From Paracraurococcus lichenis (GTDB taxonomy: Bacteria > Pseudomonadota > Alphaproteobacteria > Acetobacterales > Acetobacteraceae), in contig NZ_JAUTWS010000037.1 of NCBI RefSeq assembly GCF_030657435.1, forward strand, positions 1 through 63,024: a DNA stretch of 63,024 bases, in the 5' to 3' direction. The notes below the pieces were generated by a model. That model saw only the letters and a list, made by a program, of their open reading frames with translations. It did not search any database and was not told the origin of the DNA. Each line of letters starts with the position of its first letter. Positions within the stretch are counted from its first letter, which is position 1. Positions 1-8,218 of the stretch are shown piece after piece. Made by a program: the position numbers and the translations under genes.

Positions 1-463
1 CCTTCACCTTGCGCCAGGCATGGCTGACCACGTCCTTTCCCAGCGCACGCAGGAACAGCGCCGCCAGGGCCCGCTGCACCCGGCGCGTGTTGGTCCCGGC
101 CAGGTAGGCACCCGCGATCAGCGCCTCGAGCTGGCGCGTCCGCCGGGCGTGACGCAGCAGCTCGGCGCTGCGCCATTCCTCGCTGCCGCCATCCTCCGTC
201 AGCAAGCGCGCCCGCCGCACCGCGAACTCCACCGTACCAAATGAGCCGGTCAGGTGCCGCGTCCGGTGCCCATTCCGATGCCCCGCAGGCGTGCCGGCCC
301 GCTCGTACCGTCCGCGCCCCAGCGCGGCCTCATGCTCCTGCTCCACCAGCTCCTCGATCAGACCGCGGGTCCGGTCGCGGATCCCTGCTTCGATCGGGTC
401 GAACCAGGCGTCCCCGGCAAACAGCACCTGTTCAACAGCCGTCTTGCTGCTGCCCTTGTCCAT
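1..463 (-). CDS. IS256-type (mutator) transposase, N-terminal part, cut by window edge
   Basis: Reading the minus strand from the ATG at 463 gives an open frame of about 154 codons that leaves the window at base 1. It begins MDKGSSKTAVEQVLFAGDAW, then carries RGLIEELVEQEHEAALGRGR and a GHRNGH segment, which fit the N-terminal region of IS256/mutator-family DDE transposases. The catalytic domain lies outside the window, so activity cannot be judged. A GGAG sits about 8 nt before the ATG. A decayed second copy of the same N-terminus lies at 14053-14233, so this element family has moved in this chromosome more than once. I see no frameshift in the visible part. Confidence 0.8.
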   Translation of the reverse strand, partial: MDKGSSKTAVEQVLFAGDAWFDPIEAGIRDRTRGLIEELVEQEHEAALGRGRYERAGTPAGHRNGHRTRHLTGSFGTVEFAVRRARLLTEDGGSEEWRSAELLRHARRTRQLEALIAGAYLAGTNTRRVQRALAALFLRALGKDVVSHAWRKVK

Positions 464-805
464 GGCGTGGTCTCCACGCGCGCGCCAATGCCGGTCTTGG
501 CTCGTTCAATAAGCCGGAGACTACGCCACCCAGATTTCCCACCACACCCGCGACGGCACCATCCAGGTCCGCGTGCATACCGTGAAGGCAGCGCTACGAA
601 AATCGATAAGGAAGTCTGCTGGCCGTACAGCTCATTCATGTCAGCCGATGCGCCTGACTGGTGGGTGCCGTGCCGGCGCCGCACTGCACACTTTTCTGCT
701 GCCTTCTGTACGTCACGGTCGACAATACTGCCTGCCTGAGCGGAACTGCCGGCTGCTTTCGCGTTCCTTGCTCGGCCGGGAAGACAAAGTGGCGGAGGGA
801 ACGTC
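464..805. other. Gene-free stretch: probable IS end and upstream region of the hydrolase gene
   Basis: No convincing protein is encoded here. The first 80 bases or so should hold the terminal inverted repeat and leader of the IS256-type element, but its outer boundary cannot be fixed without the other end. The remainder is the upstream region of the gene at 806, ending in the ribosome binding site GGAGGGAACGTC just before the ATG. I see no clear promoter pair. Confidence 0.4.
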
Positions 806-2317
806 ATGAATTGCGACCAAAGCAGCGCCGAGCGGCCAGCTCGGCGTGGTGAGGTACTGCGTGATGGCGGCACGGTCGGACAATGGCTCGGCCGATGGGT
901 GACCCGAGGTGGGCTCGTCCTCGGTCTCACCATGCTCGCCAGTCTCCCACTCGGGGCAGAGCCGGTGCCGGTTCCGTCGGTGACAGGCCCGGTCCCAACG
1001 AGCGCACCGCCGGGCGATGCCTCGCACGATTACCCCTTCTTCGCCACGAACCTCGACCTTTCGAAATACGGCTATGTCGAAGAGGAATTCTTCATTGAGG
1101 GCACGGCGACGCGCTATGACCTGGGCGCGCCGGACTTCGCCGGCAAGACAGCGCTGCCGACGGCGTCGGTGCTGGATGGTGGGCACCCCTACAAGACGCG
1201 AATGGTCGTCCGGCGTCCGACCGACGCGAGGCGCTTCAACGGCACCGTGGTGCTCGAGTGGTACAACGTGACGAACCTGTACGATGTCGAGATCGACTGG
1301 CTCCAGTCGCATGAATTCCTGATGCGGAACGGCTATGCCTGGGTCGGCGTCTCGGCGCAGAACGCCGGCATTGCCACACCCGGAACCGGCCTCAAGGACT
1401 GGAGCCCGCGCCGGTACGGCACGCTCGACGTCACGGCCGGTGGCACGGTCAGCGGGGATGCCTTGTCCTACGACATCTTCTCGCAGGCGGCGCAGGCGGT
1501 CAGATCCTCGGGCCGGGGTCAAGGCGTCCAGGTCATGGGCGACCTGCGCGTTCGCAGCATCATCGGCAGCGGCGACAGCCAGTCTGCAGGCTATCTGGGC
1601 GTCTATGTGAATGCGGTGCACCCGTTGGCGCATGCGATCGACGCGCTGCTGTTGCATTCCGGCGGTCAGGTCACGCGCGAGGACGTCGACATCCCCGTCT
1701 TCAAGCTGCTGACCGAGACCGACGTCACGAGCCTCAATCTCGGCGCCAATCTGCAGCCGGACACCGATCGCATCCGCACCTGGACCGTGGCAGGGGCGTC
1801 GCATTCGGATGTGCAATTGCTGGCCTATCGTGGCTCGCTCCAGACCCGCGATCTCGGCACCGTGCCCGCGGTCGGCGACGCGGCGGGATGTACCCTGCCG
1901 CCGCGAAGCATCATTCCCGCCTACAAGGTGCAGGACACCATTTACCGCGACCTGCGCCGGTGGCTGCGCGGTGGTGTCGAGCCGCCGCAGGCGCCACCGC
2001 TGGATGTCGTGACGCTTGGCCCGCCCGTGCAACTCGCCCGGGATGAGCAGGGGAATGCACTTGGCGGCATCCGGCTTGCGGAGCATGCGGTGCCGACAGC
2101 CCTGAATACCGGGGTCAACAGTGGCCAGGGCTTCTGCAATCTCTGGGGCGCATCGGTCCCCTTCGACGCCGCGACGCTGCAAGGCCTGTACGCGAGCCAT
2201 GACGACTACGTGGAACGCGTGGCCAAGGTGACGCTCGACAACCTGGGCGCGGGATACCTGCTGCTGCTCGATGCGAAGGACACCTTGCAGGCTGCAGAAG
2301 CCGCGTCCGTTCCATAA
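806..2317 (+). CDS. Secreted alpha/beta-hydrolase domain protein (Abhydrolase_10 type)
   Basis: This 503-residue protein resembles the 'alpha/beta hydrolase domain' family (Abhydrolase_10), whose substrates are mostly unknown. Residues about 35-52 form a hydrophobic signal segment (GLVLGLTMLASLPLGAEP), so export to the periplasm is likely. The conserved YGYVEEEFFIEGTATRYD stretch near residue 85 and the elbow GSGDSQSAGYLG near residue 255 are visible; the serine in DSQSAG is the probable nucleophile. The ATG is supported by GGAGGGAA nine bases upstream. The gene stands alone and converges on the MBL-fold gene, with a hairpin just after its stop. A carboxylic ester hydrolase is the safest reading; no specific substrate is indicated. 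Confidence 0.8.
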   Translation: MNCDQSSAERPARRGEVLRDGGTVGQWLGRWVTRGGLVLGLTMLASLPLGAEPVPVPSVTGPVPTSAPPGDASHDYPFFATNLDLSKYGYVEEEFFIEGTATRYDLGAPDFAGKTALPTASVLDGGHPYKTRMVVRRPTDARRFNGTVVLEWYNVTNLYDVEIDWLQSHEFLMRNGYAWVGVSAQNAGIATPGTGLKDWSPRRYGTLDVTAGGTVSGDALSYDIFSQAAQAVRSSGRGQGVQVMGDLRVRSIIGSGDSQSAGYLGVYVNAVHPLAHAIDALLLHSGGQVTREDVDIPVFKLLTETDVTSLNLGANLQPDTDRIRTWTVAGASHSDVQLLAYRGSLQTRDLGTVPAVGDAAGCTLPPRSIIPAYKVQDTIYRDLRRWLRGGVEPPQAPPLDVVTLGPPVQLARDEQGNALGGIRLAEHAVPTALNTGVNSGQGFCNLWGASVPFDAATLQGLYASHDDYVERVAKVTLDNLGAGYLLLLDAKDTLQAAEAASVP

Positions 2318-2330
2318 GGGACCTCTCGTG

Positions 2331-2362
2331 GTGGTCGGCCACACAAGCCCCAGGCCGACCAC
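2331..2362. terminator. Perfect 10-bp hairpin between convergent genes
   Basis: GTGGTCGGCC at 2331-2340 pairs perfectly with GGCCGACCAC at 2353-2362 around a 12-base loop, 14 bases after the hydrolase stop. There is no U tract, so it is a hairpin-type end or RNA-stabilising structure rather than a classical intrinsic terminator. Confidence 0.5.
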
Positions 2363-2525
2363 AGCCCCGGTGTCGCCCAGGGTCCTTTCCCGGCACGGCG
2401 CCAGGCACCTACCGCTCCGCCCGTGGATGAGGAATGCTCGCGGTGACATCGCCCGGCACTCAGTCGCACGGGTCGGCGGTATGGACGCATCGAGCCAGAC
2501 CCGTGCAACGGAGTGGTGCTTGGGA

Positions 2526-3437
2526 TCAATAGCCCCAATGCGCCGGTACCCAACGATAAGCGTCGCCGTCGGCCAAGGCCCGGCAGACGGACGGGAATGG
2601 CAGGTGCGCGCCCATCAGCGGTTCGCCGGTCGCCGCCAGCGCGCGCAGGAGACGGACCCGGACCCGGACCGCCTCCTTCGGGTCGTGCTCGAAACCGTCG
2701 TGCCAGCCGGGCTGGTCGAAGCTGTGCGGGAGCAGGGCATCGCCGACGAAGGTCAGTCGGTCCCTCCCGGATACCAGGCGCACCACGCTGTGGCCTGGGG
2801 TATGGCCGCCGGTGCGGGTGACGACCACGCCCGGCGCCACCTCGGACTCCGCCTCGAAGGTCCGCAGCCTGCCGCCGTATGCGGCCAGGAAATGCCTGGC
2901 GGTCGAGCGGTTCTTGTCCGCCACCGGCCCCGGCATGGCCGTGCGGGAGAAGTCCGGCGCCTCCCAGAACTCCGCCTCGGCCGCCGCCGCGTGGACCCGC
3001 AGGTCCGGACGCAGCCGTTCCTGCATCCCGTCGGCGAGCAGCCCGCCGATGTGGTCGAAATGCATGTGGGTGATGATCACGTCGGTGACGGAGGCGAGCG
3101 CGATGCCCGCGGCTTCCAGCCGATGGGCCCAGTGGCCGGTCCGTGCGACGCCCGGGTATTCCTTCCCAAGCCCAGAATCGATGAGGATGGTGCGGTCGCC
3201 GCGACGCAGGACGACCTGGTTCAGCGACCAGTCGACCAGATCGGGCAGGATCCGGTCGTGCAGCCAGGCCGACCGGGCGGCCAGGTCGGCGTTGCTGGCC
3301 ATCGTCTCGGCCGGGATCTGCATGACGCCGTCGCTGACAGCGATCACGTTGATCTCGCCGACGCGCAGCGCGTAGCGCGACGGAACCAGCTCGTCGGGTC
3401 CCGGCGCATCCGGGCGTGAGGTATTGTCCAGGCGCAT
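2526..3437 (-). CDS. MBL-fold metallo-hydrolase
   Basis: The 303-residue protein has the metallo-beta-lactamase fold signature THMHFDHIGG near residue 130. Downstream metal ligands are visible in GHTPGHS (about 205) and FVGDALL (about 230), so it should be a Zn2+-dependent hydrolase. Family members include lactonases, glyoxalase II-like and methyl parathion hydrolase-like enzymes. The insert pattern, with an N-terminal region before the first strand, suits the last group, but the substrate cannot be named. The start at 3437 is chosen because AGGAG lies seven bases upstream; an in-frame start ten codons earlier lacks this. No signal peptide is evident. It is transcribed alone on the minus strand. 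Confidence 0.85.
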   Translation of the reverse strand: MRLDNTSRPDAPGPDELVPSRYALRVGEINVIAVSDGVMQIPAETMASNADLAARSAWLHDRILPDLVDWSLNQVVLRRGDRTILIDSGLGKEYPGVARTGHWAHRLEAAGIALASVTDVIITHMHFDHIGGLLADGMQERLRPDLRVHAAAAEAEFWEAPDFSRTAMPGPVADKNRSTARHFLAAYGGRLRTFEAESEVAPGVVVTRTGGHTPGHSVVRLVSGRDRLTFVGDALLPHSFDQPGWHDGFEHDPKEAVRVRVRLLRALAATGEPLMGAHLPFPSVCRALADGDAYRWVPAHWGY

Positions 3438-3544
3438 GTTCGTCTCCTGCTGACCGCCGCCTCGCACGCCGCGGCGGCGACGCCGTCTCCGGCCCTGCCC
3501 GTGGTCGATCGGGTTGGGATGGAATGGGACGGGTCGCCCCGTGG

Positions 3545-4075
3545 TCAGGGCATGAGCACCCGGTCGACGACCTGGACCGCGCCGCTGCTGCAGGGGATGT
3601 CGGCCCGCCGCACCCGCGCCGGCTCGATGCGGCGCATGTCGCCCGCGCCCCAGCCGCCGGCGCTGAGCGTCTAACGACCGTCCTCGTCGCGGCGGACGAT
3701 CAGCTCGTTGCTGTTCCTTGTCCGGAATATGGTCTGCTCGCGGTCCTGCGCCCCGCTGGCCGGGTGACGGCCATCGGCGATCTGCGCGTCGAGGACCGCG
3801 GGCGCGCGCACGGGGTCGATATCGTCCATCGCGGCGGAGCCGAAGAGGTCGTCGTGGATGTTGATCGGGACCCGGCCGCCCGCGTCGTTGGTCGGCGCGA
3901 GCACCGTGAACGGCCCGACCTGGCGCAGCAGGTCCGCCTGGCCGGTCCTCTGCAGCGCGCCGACGAAGCCGCTGAGCTGCGGGTCCTGCGCCATCACGGC
4001 CATGCAGTCCTGCGCCCGCGCGGCGGTCGCGCCGCCGATGCAGGCGGCCGCGGCGAGAATGTCTCTTTGCGTCAT
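3545..4075 (-). pseudogene. Fasciclin-domain protein interrupted by one in-frame amber codon
   Basis: From the ATG at 4075, preceded by AGGAG, the frame encodes a signal peptide (MTQRDILAAAACIGG then ARAQD) and a fasciclin (FAS1) domain: PFTVLAPTNDA, PINIHDDLFGSAAMDDIDP and NELIVRRDEDGR. A TAG at 3671-3673 then stops it after 134 residues. Reading on in the same frame restores the expected FAS1 ending, SAGGWGAGDMRRIEPARV followed by GAVQVVDRVLMP and a TGA at 3545. The full frame is 177 codons with no frameshift. The family norm at the stop position is leucine, so a one-base TTG to TAG change would explain it. FAS1 proteins are secreted adhesion or surface proteins. It may be a recent pseudogene or a truncated product. 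A strong inverted repeat lies just upstream. Confidence 0.75.
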
Positions 4076-4090
4076 CACGGTTCTCCTCTT

Positions 4091-4125
4091 CGGTCCTCGA
4101 TGGCCGCTCGCGTCATCGAGGACCG
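4091..4125. promoter_or_regulatory. 12-bp perfect inverted repeat upstream of the fasciclin gene
   Basis: CGGTCCTCGATG at 4091-4102 and CATCGAGGACCG at 4114-4125 are exact reverse complements with an 11-base spacer. The element ends 15 bases before the fasciclin start codon, next to its ribosome binding site, so it could be an operator or a leader hairpin. The half-site core GGTCCTCG recurs a little further upstream. Confidence 0.5.
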
Positions 4126-4268
4126 AGGATGACCGGGACCCAGCCGATGGTCCTCGCCGCGGTCCTGGCTCCGCCTTGGCATCGCCTTGCATCTTCGTCC
4201 AAGGGGACGGCGTGCCGCTATCCGACCTGTCGCCATCCGTGAGGCCGAACCCGGTCGCGGATACGGGG

Positions 4269-4673
4269 CTAGGGCCCCGCGAGCCCGAGTTCCTCGCGGC
4301 ACGCGGCGCCGAAGGCGCAGAGCGGGTCCAGCTCCCCTTCCCGGGTGAAGCCGGAGAACAGCCGCAGCGCCTTGTTGGGCGCGAAGTAGGCCGCGCCGAT
4401 GCGGTCCATGATCCGCTCCGCCTCGGCCAGCGTGCGCGGCCTGCCGAAGAGCCGGATGGTGCTGACGAGCGCATAGAGCTTCACGAGCTTGGCCGGGTCG
4501 CCGAGTTCGTGCTCGAAGGCATCGGCGAAGAGCGTGGACGCCTTGCGGATGAACTCGCCATAGAGCGCCTCGCGGCGCGCACGGTTCTGGACGCGCTGCG
4601 CCGCCCGCGCCTACGAGGACTGCGCCAGCCATGTCGTGGCCAGCGACGCGAGCGCCCCGATGCCGACCGCCAT
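4269..4673 (-). pseudogene. Small membrane-anchored hypothetical protein with one in-frame amber codon
   Basis: An ATG at 4673 opens MAVGIGALASLATTWLAQSS, a short hydrophobic anchor, but TAG at 4611-4613 ends it after 20 residues. In the same frame the sequence continues with NRARREALYGEFI, a charged helical region (HELGDPAKLVKLYALVS) and a C-terminus ending CREELGLAGP at 4269. This matches the layout of a widespread family of about 140-residue hypothetical proteins with an N-terminal transmembrane helix followed by a REALYGEFI-type motif. The stop replaces a residue that is probably glutamine (CAG to TAG). No frameshift is needed. Upstream, the truncated TPR gene runs into it in the same frame. 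Function is unknown. Confidence 0.55.
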
Positions 4674-5672
4674 CAGGAAGTCCGGATGTTCCCTGACCGC
4701 CCTCTCGGCCCAGGACGAGGCCTCGTCGAAGCGCTCCGCCAGCAGGTGCGCCATCGCCGTGCCGGCCTGCTTGCGGTGCATCTCGGAATCAAGCGGGCTG
4801 AGGCGCATGGCGCGGTCGAACCGCTCGATCGCCGCGTCGGGCTCGCCGCGCCAGAGGCGCAGGAAGCCGCCGATGAACCACGCGGGCGCATGGTTCGGGT
4901 CCAGCACCAGCGCCCTGTCGACCCAGGCGATGGCGCCATCCAGGTCGCCGGGGAAATGCGCGAGCGCATGGGCTCCCCGCGTCAAGGCCACCGCATCGTG
5001 GTCCTTGCCGAGTTTTACGGCGCGGCGCGCCAGCCGGGCCCCGCGGGCGAGTTCCTGCCCGCGGTCGGCAGTCCAGGCATTGACCTTGCGCCAGAACAGG
5101 CACCACGCGGCCATCCCGTAGGCCGCCGCGTAGTCCGGATCGAGCCGCATCGCCGCGTCGAAGACCGGCAGCGTCGCCTCGATGCCCTCCCTGGTCCCCT
5201 GGTGGACCCTGGCCGTGCCGCGCAGGTGGTAGTCGTAGGCGTCGAGGCTGCCTGTCGGCTTGCGCCTGGAGCGCTCGATCTCGGCCCGCTCCAGTTGCGG
5301 CGCGATCGCGCCGACGACGCTCGCGGCCATCTGGTCCTGCAGCGTGAAAACGTCATCGAGCGCGCCTTCGAAGCGGTCCGCCCAGAGATGGCCGCCGGTG
5401 GTCGCGTCGACGAGCTGCCCGGTGATGCGGATCCGGTCCGCCGAGCGGCGCACGCTGCCCTCGAGCGCGTAGCGGATAACCAGCTCGCGGCCGACCTGGC
5501 GCATGTCCACCGGGCGGCCCTTGTACACGAAGCTCGAGTTGCGCGCGCTGACGAAGAGACAGCGCATGCGCCCGTCGCCGCCCTGCGGCGGGAGGGGATC
5601 CGTGCCGAAGGCCCGACCGGCGCCGATGTGCTCCCCGCGCCCGACGTGCCTCCACCCTCTCCATCGGAGCAA
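4611..5672 (-). pseudogene. Truncated TolB-like/TPR protein (adenylate-cyclase-type C-terminal part)
   Basis: The frame contains the segment normally found after the catalytic or DNA-binding domain of class III cyclase-like and related proteins. It has a partial TolB-like domain starting abruptly at LFVSARNSSFVYKGRPVDMR, with ALEGSVRRS and HLWADRFEGALDD, followed by TPR-like helices (YDYHLRGTA, WVDRALVLDPNHAPAW, RFDRAMRLSPLDSEM). The usual start of the TolB-like domain (IAVLPF) and any N-terminal effector domain are missing, and I could not find them in other frames upstream. The C-terminus ends at WAERAVREHPDFL and then fuses in frame to the start of the neighbouring small gene. Both ends look deleted, so I call it a remnant. 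A related intact protein lies at 6059-8134. Confidence 0.65.
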
Positions 5673-6024
5673 GGGTGCTCTTTTCCAGCCTTGGCCATGT
5701 CAGCGCCTTCATTGCCGGCCGGGGCATCGCCGATCCCGGTGCGGTCACGTCTACCTTGGCATTGCTGAACGGCGAGGCCGAGGGTCACGATCCATCGGTG
5801 GGACGGGTGCCCTGACATCGGCGGCAGCCGGGATCGGTGCGGCCTCGCCACCGGTGAGACGCCCATGCGGATCCAAGTTATCGACGCTGTCCGTTTGCCG
5901 GCGTGGCTCCCCATTCAACCGTGCGCCGTTTGGCTCTCCTCTTGCTGCCGGCCGCAGGACAATTCCCGGCGGCGTGGAATGTACCGGCGGAAGAATGCAA
6001 ACATTCGAACGGTGTGCCGCCATC
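5673..6024. other. Gene-free stretch between the TPR remnant and the SARP-like gene
   Basis: I see no protein with recognisable features on either strand, and the base composition is more mixed than in flanking genes. It may contain debris of the lost 5' part of the TPR gene, but no conserved motif survives. Confidence 0.4.
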
Positions 6025-6047
6025 TGTCAGGCACCTGGAACCTGACA
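6025..6047 (-). terminator. Hairpin just after the SARP-like gene
   Basis: TGTCAGG at 6025-6031 pairs perfectly with CCTGACA at 6041-6047 across a nine-base loop. It lies 11 bases past the stop codon of the regulator gene on the minus strand. No U tract follows. Confidence 0.4.
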
Positions 6048-6058
6048 TTGCCCGCAGC

Positions 6059-8134
6059 TTACCCCAACATCGTCTTCAGAACGCGATGCAGCCCGCGATA
6101 GCCTTCGCGCACAGGCCCGGCAAAGCGGCGGCCGTAGAAGAAGCGGGCGGTCCAGTAGAACCTGCCCGTGGAGAAGCCCGGCATCAACGCCAGTACCTCC
6201 AGCGCGGCCTCGCGCGCCTCCGCTTGTCGCCCCTGCAGGCCGAGCGAGCAGGTCAGGCACACCCAGGCCCAGGCATTGGCGCGATGCAGGGCCAGTGCCT
6301 GCCGCGCCGCCTCCTCCATCGCCTCGTACTCGCCCATCTTCCAGTGGCACCAGGCGGCGTGCAGCAGCCAGAAGGCGCTGCGTGGGTCACGCGGGCTCAG
6401 GCGCATTGCCTGGTCGATGAGGGTCAGTGCGGCATGTGGGTCGTCGCCCGCCATCCTTCGCACATTGCCCAGCAAGGCCAGTGCATTGGCATCATTCGGA
6501 TCACGCCGCAGCGCGCCTTCCAGGAGCGCTGCGGCGCGATCGATATCGCCGGTGCTGTACAGCGCGGCTTCCGAACAGGCAGAGAGCACAAAGGGATTGT
6601 CCGGTGCCAGCGCCAGGGCACGTGCCATGGCCTTCCGTGCCTGCCAGCGTCGCCGCATGCCACCCCCGGCGCTGCCGAATTCCGAGACCGCGCGCCAGGT
6701 ATGCACCAGCGAGAGCATGGCATGCGCCATGGCATAGTCCGGCTGGACGGCCAGCGCCTGGCGCAGCGCCTGCTCGCTGGCATCGAACACGGCCGGCACC
6801 GCCTCCGACCGCGCCAGCGCCGACTGCGCCCGCAGCAGCCAGGTCCAGGCATCGGGATTGGGCGGTGGCTCGCGCAGGGTGCGTTGCACTTCGCTCAGCA
6901 ATAGCCGCGGCTGGAGCCGGGCAGCGATCTCGCCGACCAGCCGGTCCCGCATTTCGAAAGGCTCGTCCACGGGCGCGCCCACGCTGTCGGCCCAGATGTG
7001 CAGGCCGCTGCGGCCGTCGATCAGCCGGACATTGCTCCGCGCCCGCGCCCCGGCGCGCTCCACGCTGCCCTCCAGCAGGTAGCGGACGCCGAGTTGCAGG
7101 GCGATCAGCCGCGCATCCATGGCGGCGCCGCGATAGGCCATGGCGGAATGGCGGGAGGTGACGAAGAAGCCGGGCATGCGCGCCAGTGCGTTGGTCGTCT
7201 CCTCGGTGATCCCGTCGGCGAATGGGTCCGCCAGCAGCCCGGCATCGCTGGTCAGATCGGAGAAGGGCAGGACAGCGATGGAAGGGCGGTCCTCCACGAT
7301 CGGCAATTCCCGCGGTTCGGGGGCCTGAGGCGTCGCTGGCCCTTCGCGCAAAACGCGGATCCAATTGCCGCCGTCAGCGCCGGGGCCATGGGTTACGGCG
7401 AACATGGACACCGTGCTGCGGGACAGCTCGGCCTCGGCCAACTCCATCAGGGAGCGGGTTTCCCGCGAAGGCTCGCGGTCCATCTGCCGGAAGCGTCCCA
7501 GGCAGGCCTGGAAGGTGGCCTGCGCTCGCCCGAGGTCGCCGCGACCGGCATGCGCGCGGATGAGATAACGGACCGCTTCCTCGCAGAGCGGGTCCAGTTC
7601 CAATAGCCGGCGTGCAATCGCTTCCGAAGCCTCGGCCCCGCGCAGCACCCGAAGCAATGTGCCGAGGGCAAGCTCGTGCAGCCGCAGCCGCTGGGCCGCG
7701 ACCCAGGCGGGGAAGGGCCCGGGATCCGTGAGCGGGAAGCCCTCGAGCAACGGCCCGCGATAAAGGCTTGCTGCCTCGCTCGCCCGGGCCGGATCGGCCG
7801 CCGCCGCCTCGAAGCGGTGCACGTCGAGGTCGATCGCCGGTCCGCCCAGCCGCGGCGTCTGCATCGGCGGGTCGGCGCTCGGCAAGGCGAGCGGCGCGCC
7901 GAAGGCCTTGCGCAGCCGCAGCAACTCCTGCCGCAGGCTGCCATTCGCCTGCTCCGCTCCGCGATCGTGCCACAGCAGCGCGGCGAGCCGCGGCCTGGTG
8001 CTCACCGCCTCGTCCGGCAGGGCGAGGCAGGCGAGCAGCGCGACCGAGCGCCGGCCAGGCGGCGCTATCGGCGTACCGTCGGCCCGCCGCGCCTCGAAAG
8101 GGCCGAGCATGCGGATCTGGATCGCCTCGCTCAC
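6059..8134 (-). CDS. SARP/BTAD-like transcriptional regulator with TolB-like and TPR domains
   Basis: The 691-residue protein begins with an OmpR/SARP-type winged helix (IQIRMLGPFEARRADG; LRQELLRLRKAFG, about residues 5-90). A bacterial transcriptional activator (BTAD) helical domain follows, about 100-240 (FEAAAADPARASEAASLYRG; LLELDPLCEEAVRYLIRAHA). Residues about 275-400 form a TolB-like domain (RPSIAVLPFSDLTSD, YLLEGSVERA, HIWADSVG), and the rest is TPR repeats (LALAPDNPFVLSACSEAAL, RLSPRDPRSAFWLL). It should be a cytoplasmic DNA-binding regulator with a large sensory or partner-binding C-terminus. The start is GTG with AGGTGA upstream. It is 84 bases downstream of the DUF1329 gene on the same strand, so it may be co-transcribed with the DUF1302/DUF1329 pair and regulate it. 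The effector is unknown. Confidence 0.8.
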   Translation of the reverse strand: MSEAIQIRMLGPFEARRADGTPIAPPGRRSVALLACLALPDEAVSTRPRLAALLWHDRGAEQANGSLRQELLRLRKAFGAPLALPSADPPMQTPRLGGPAIDLDVHRFEAAAADPARASEAASLYRGPLLEGFPLTDPGPFPAWVAAQRLRLHELALGTLLRVLRGAEASEAIARRLLELDPLCEEAVRYLIRAHAGRGDLGRAQATFQACLGRFRQMDREPSRETRSLMELAEAELSRSTVSMFAVTHGPGADGGNWIRVLREGPATPQAPEPRELPIVEDRPSIAVLPFSDLTSDAGLLADPFADGITEETTNALARMPGFFVTSRHSAMAYRGAAMDARLIALQLGVRYLLEGSVERAGARARSNVRLIDGRSGLHIWADSVGAPVDEPFEMRDRLVGEIAARLQPRLLLSEVQRTLREPPPNPDAWTWLLRAQSALARSEAVPAVFDASEQALRQALAVQPDYAMAHAMLSLVHTWRAVSEFGSAGGGMRRRWQARKAMARALALAPDNPFVLSACSEAALYSTGDIDRAAALLEGALRRDPNDANALALLGNVRRMAGDDPHAALTLIDQAMRLSPRDPRSAFWLLHAAWCHWKMGEYEAMEEAARQALALHRANAWAWVCLTCSLGLQGRQAEAREAALEVLALMPGFSTGRFYWTARFFYGRRFAGPVREGYRGLHRVLKTMLG

Positions 8135-8218
8135 CGCTCACCTCATGCGATGCCGGATCGCCTGCAGTCTCGCCCCGGCGCGTGGGCAAGGCCCGTCAAT
8201 ACGATGTCAAATCCAGAC

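Noticed and set aside
5673..5914. Possible missing N-terminal half of the TPR/TolB-like gene in another frame
   Set aside because: None of the three minus-strand frames shows the TolB-like start or a cyclase domain.
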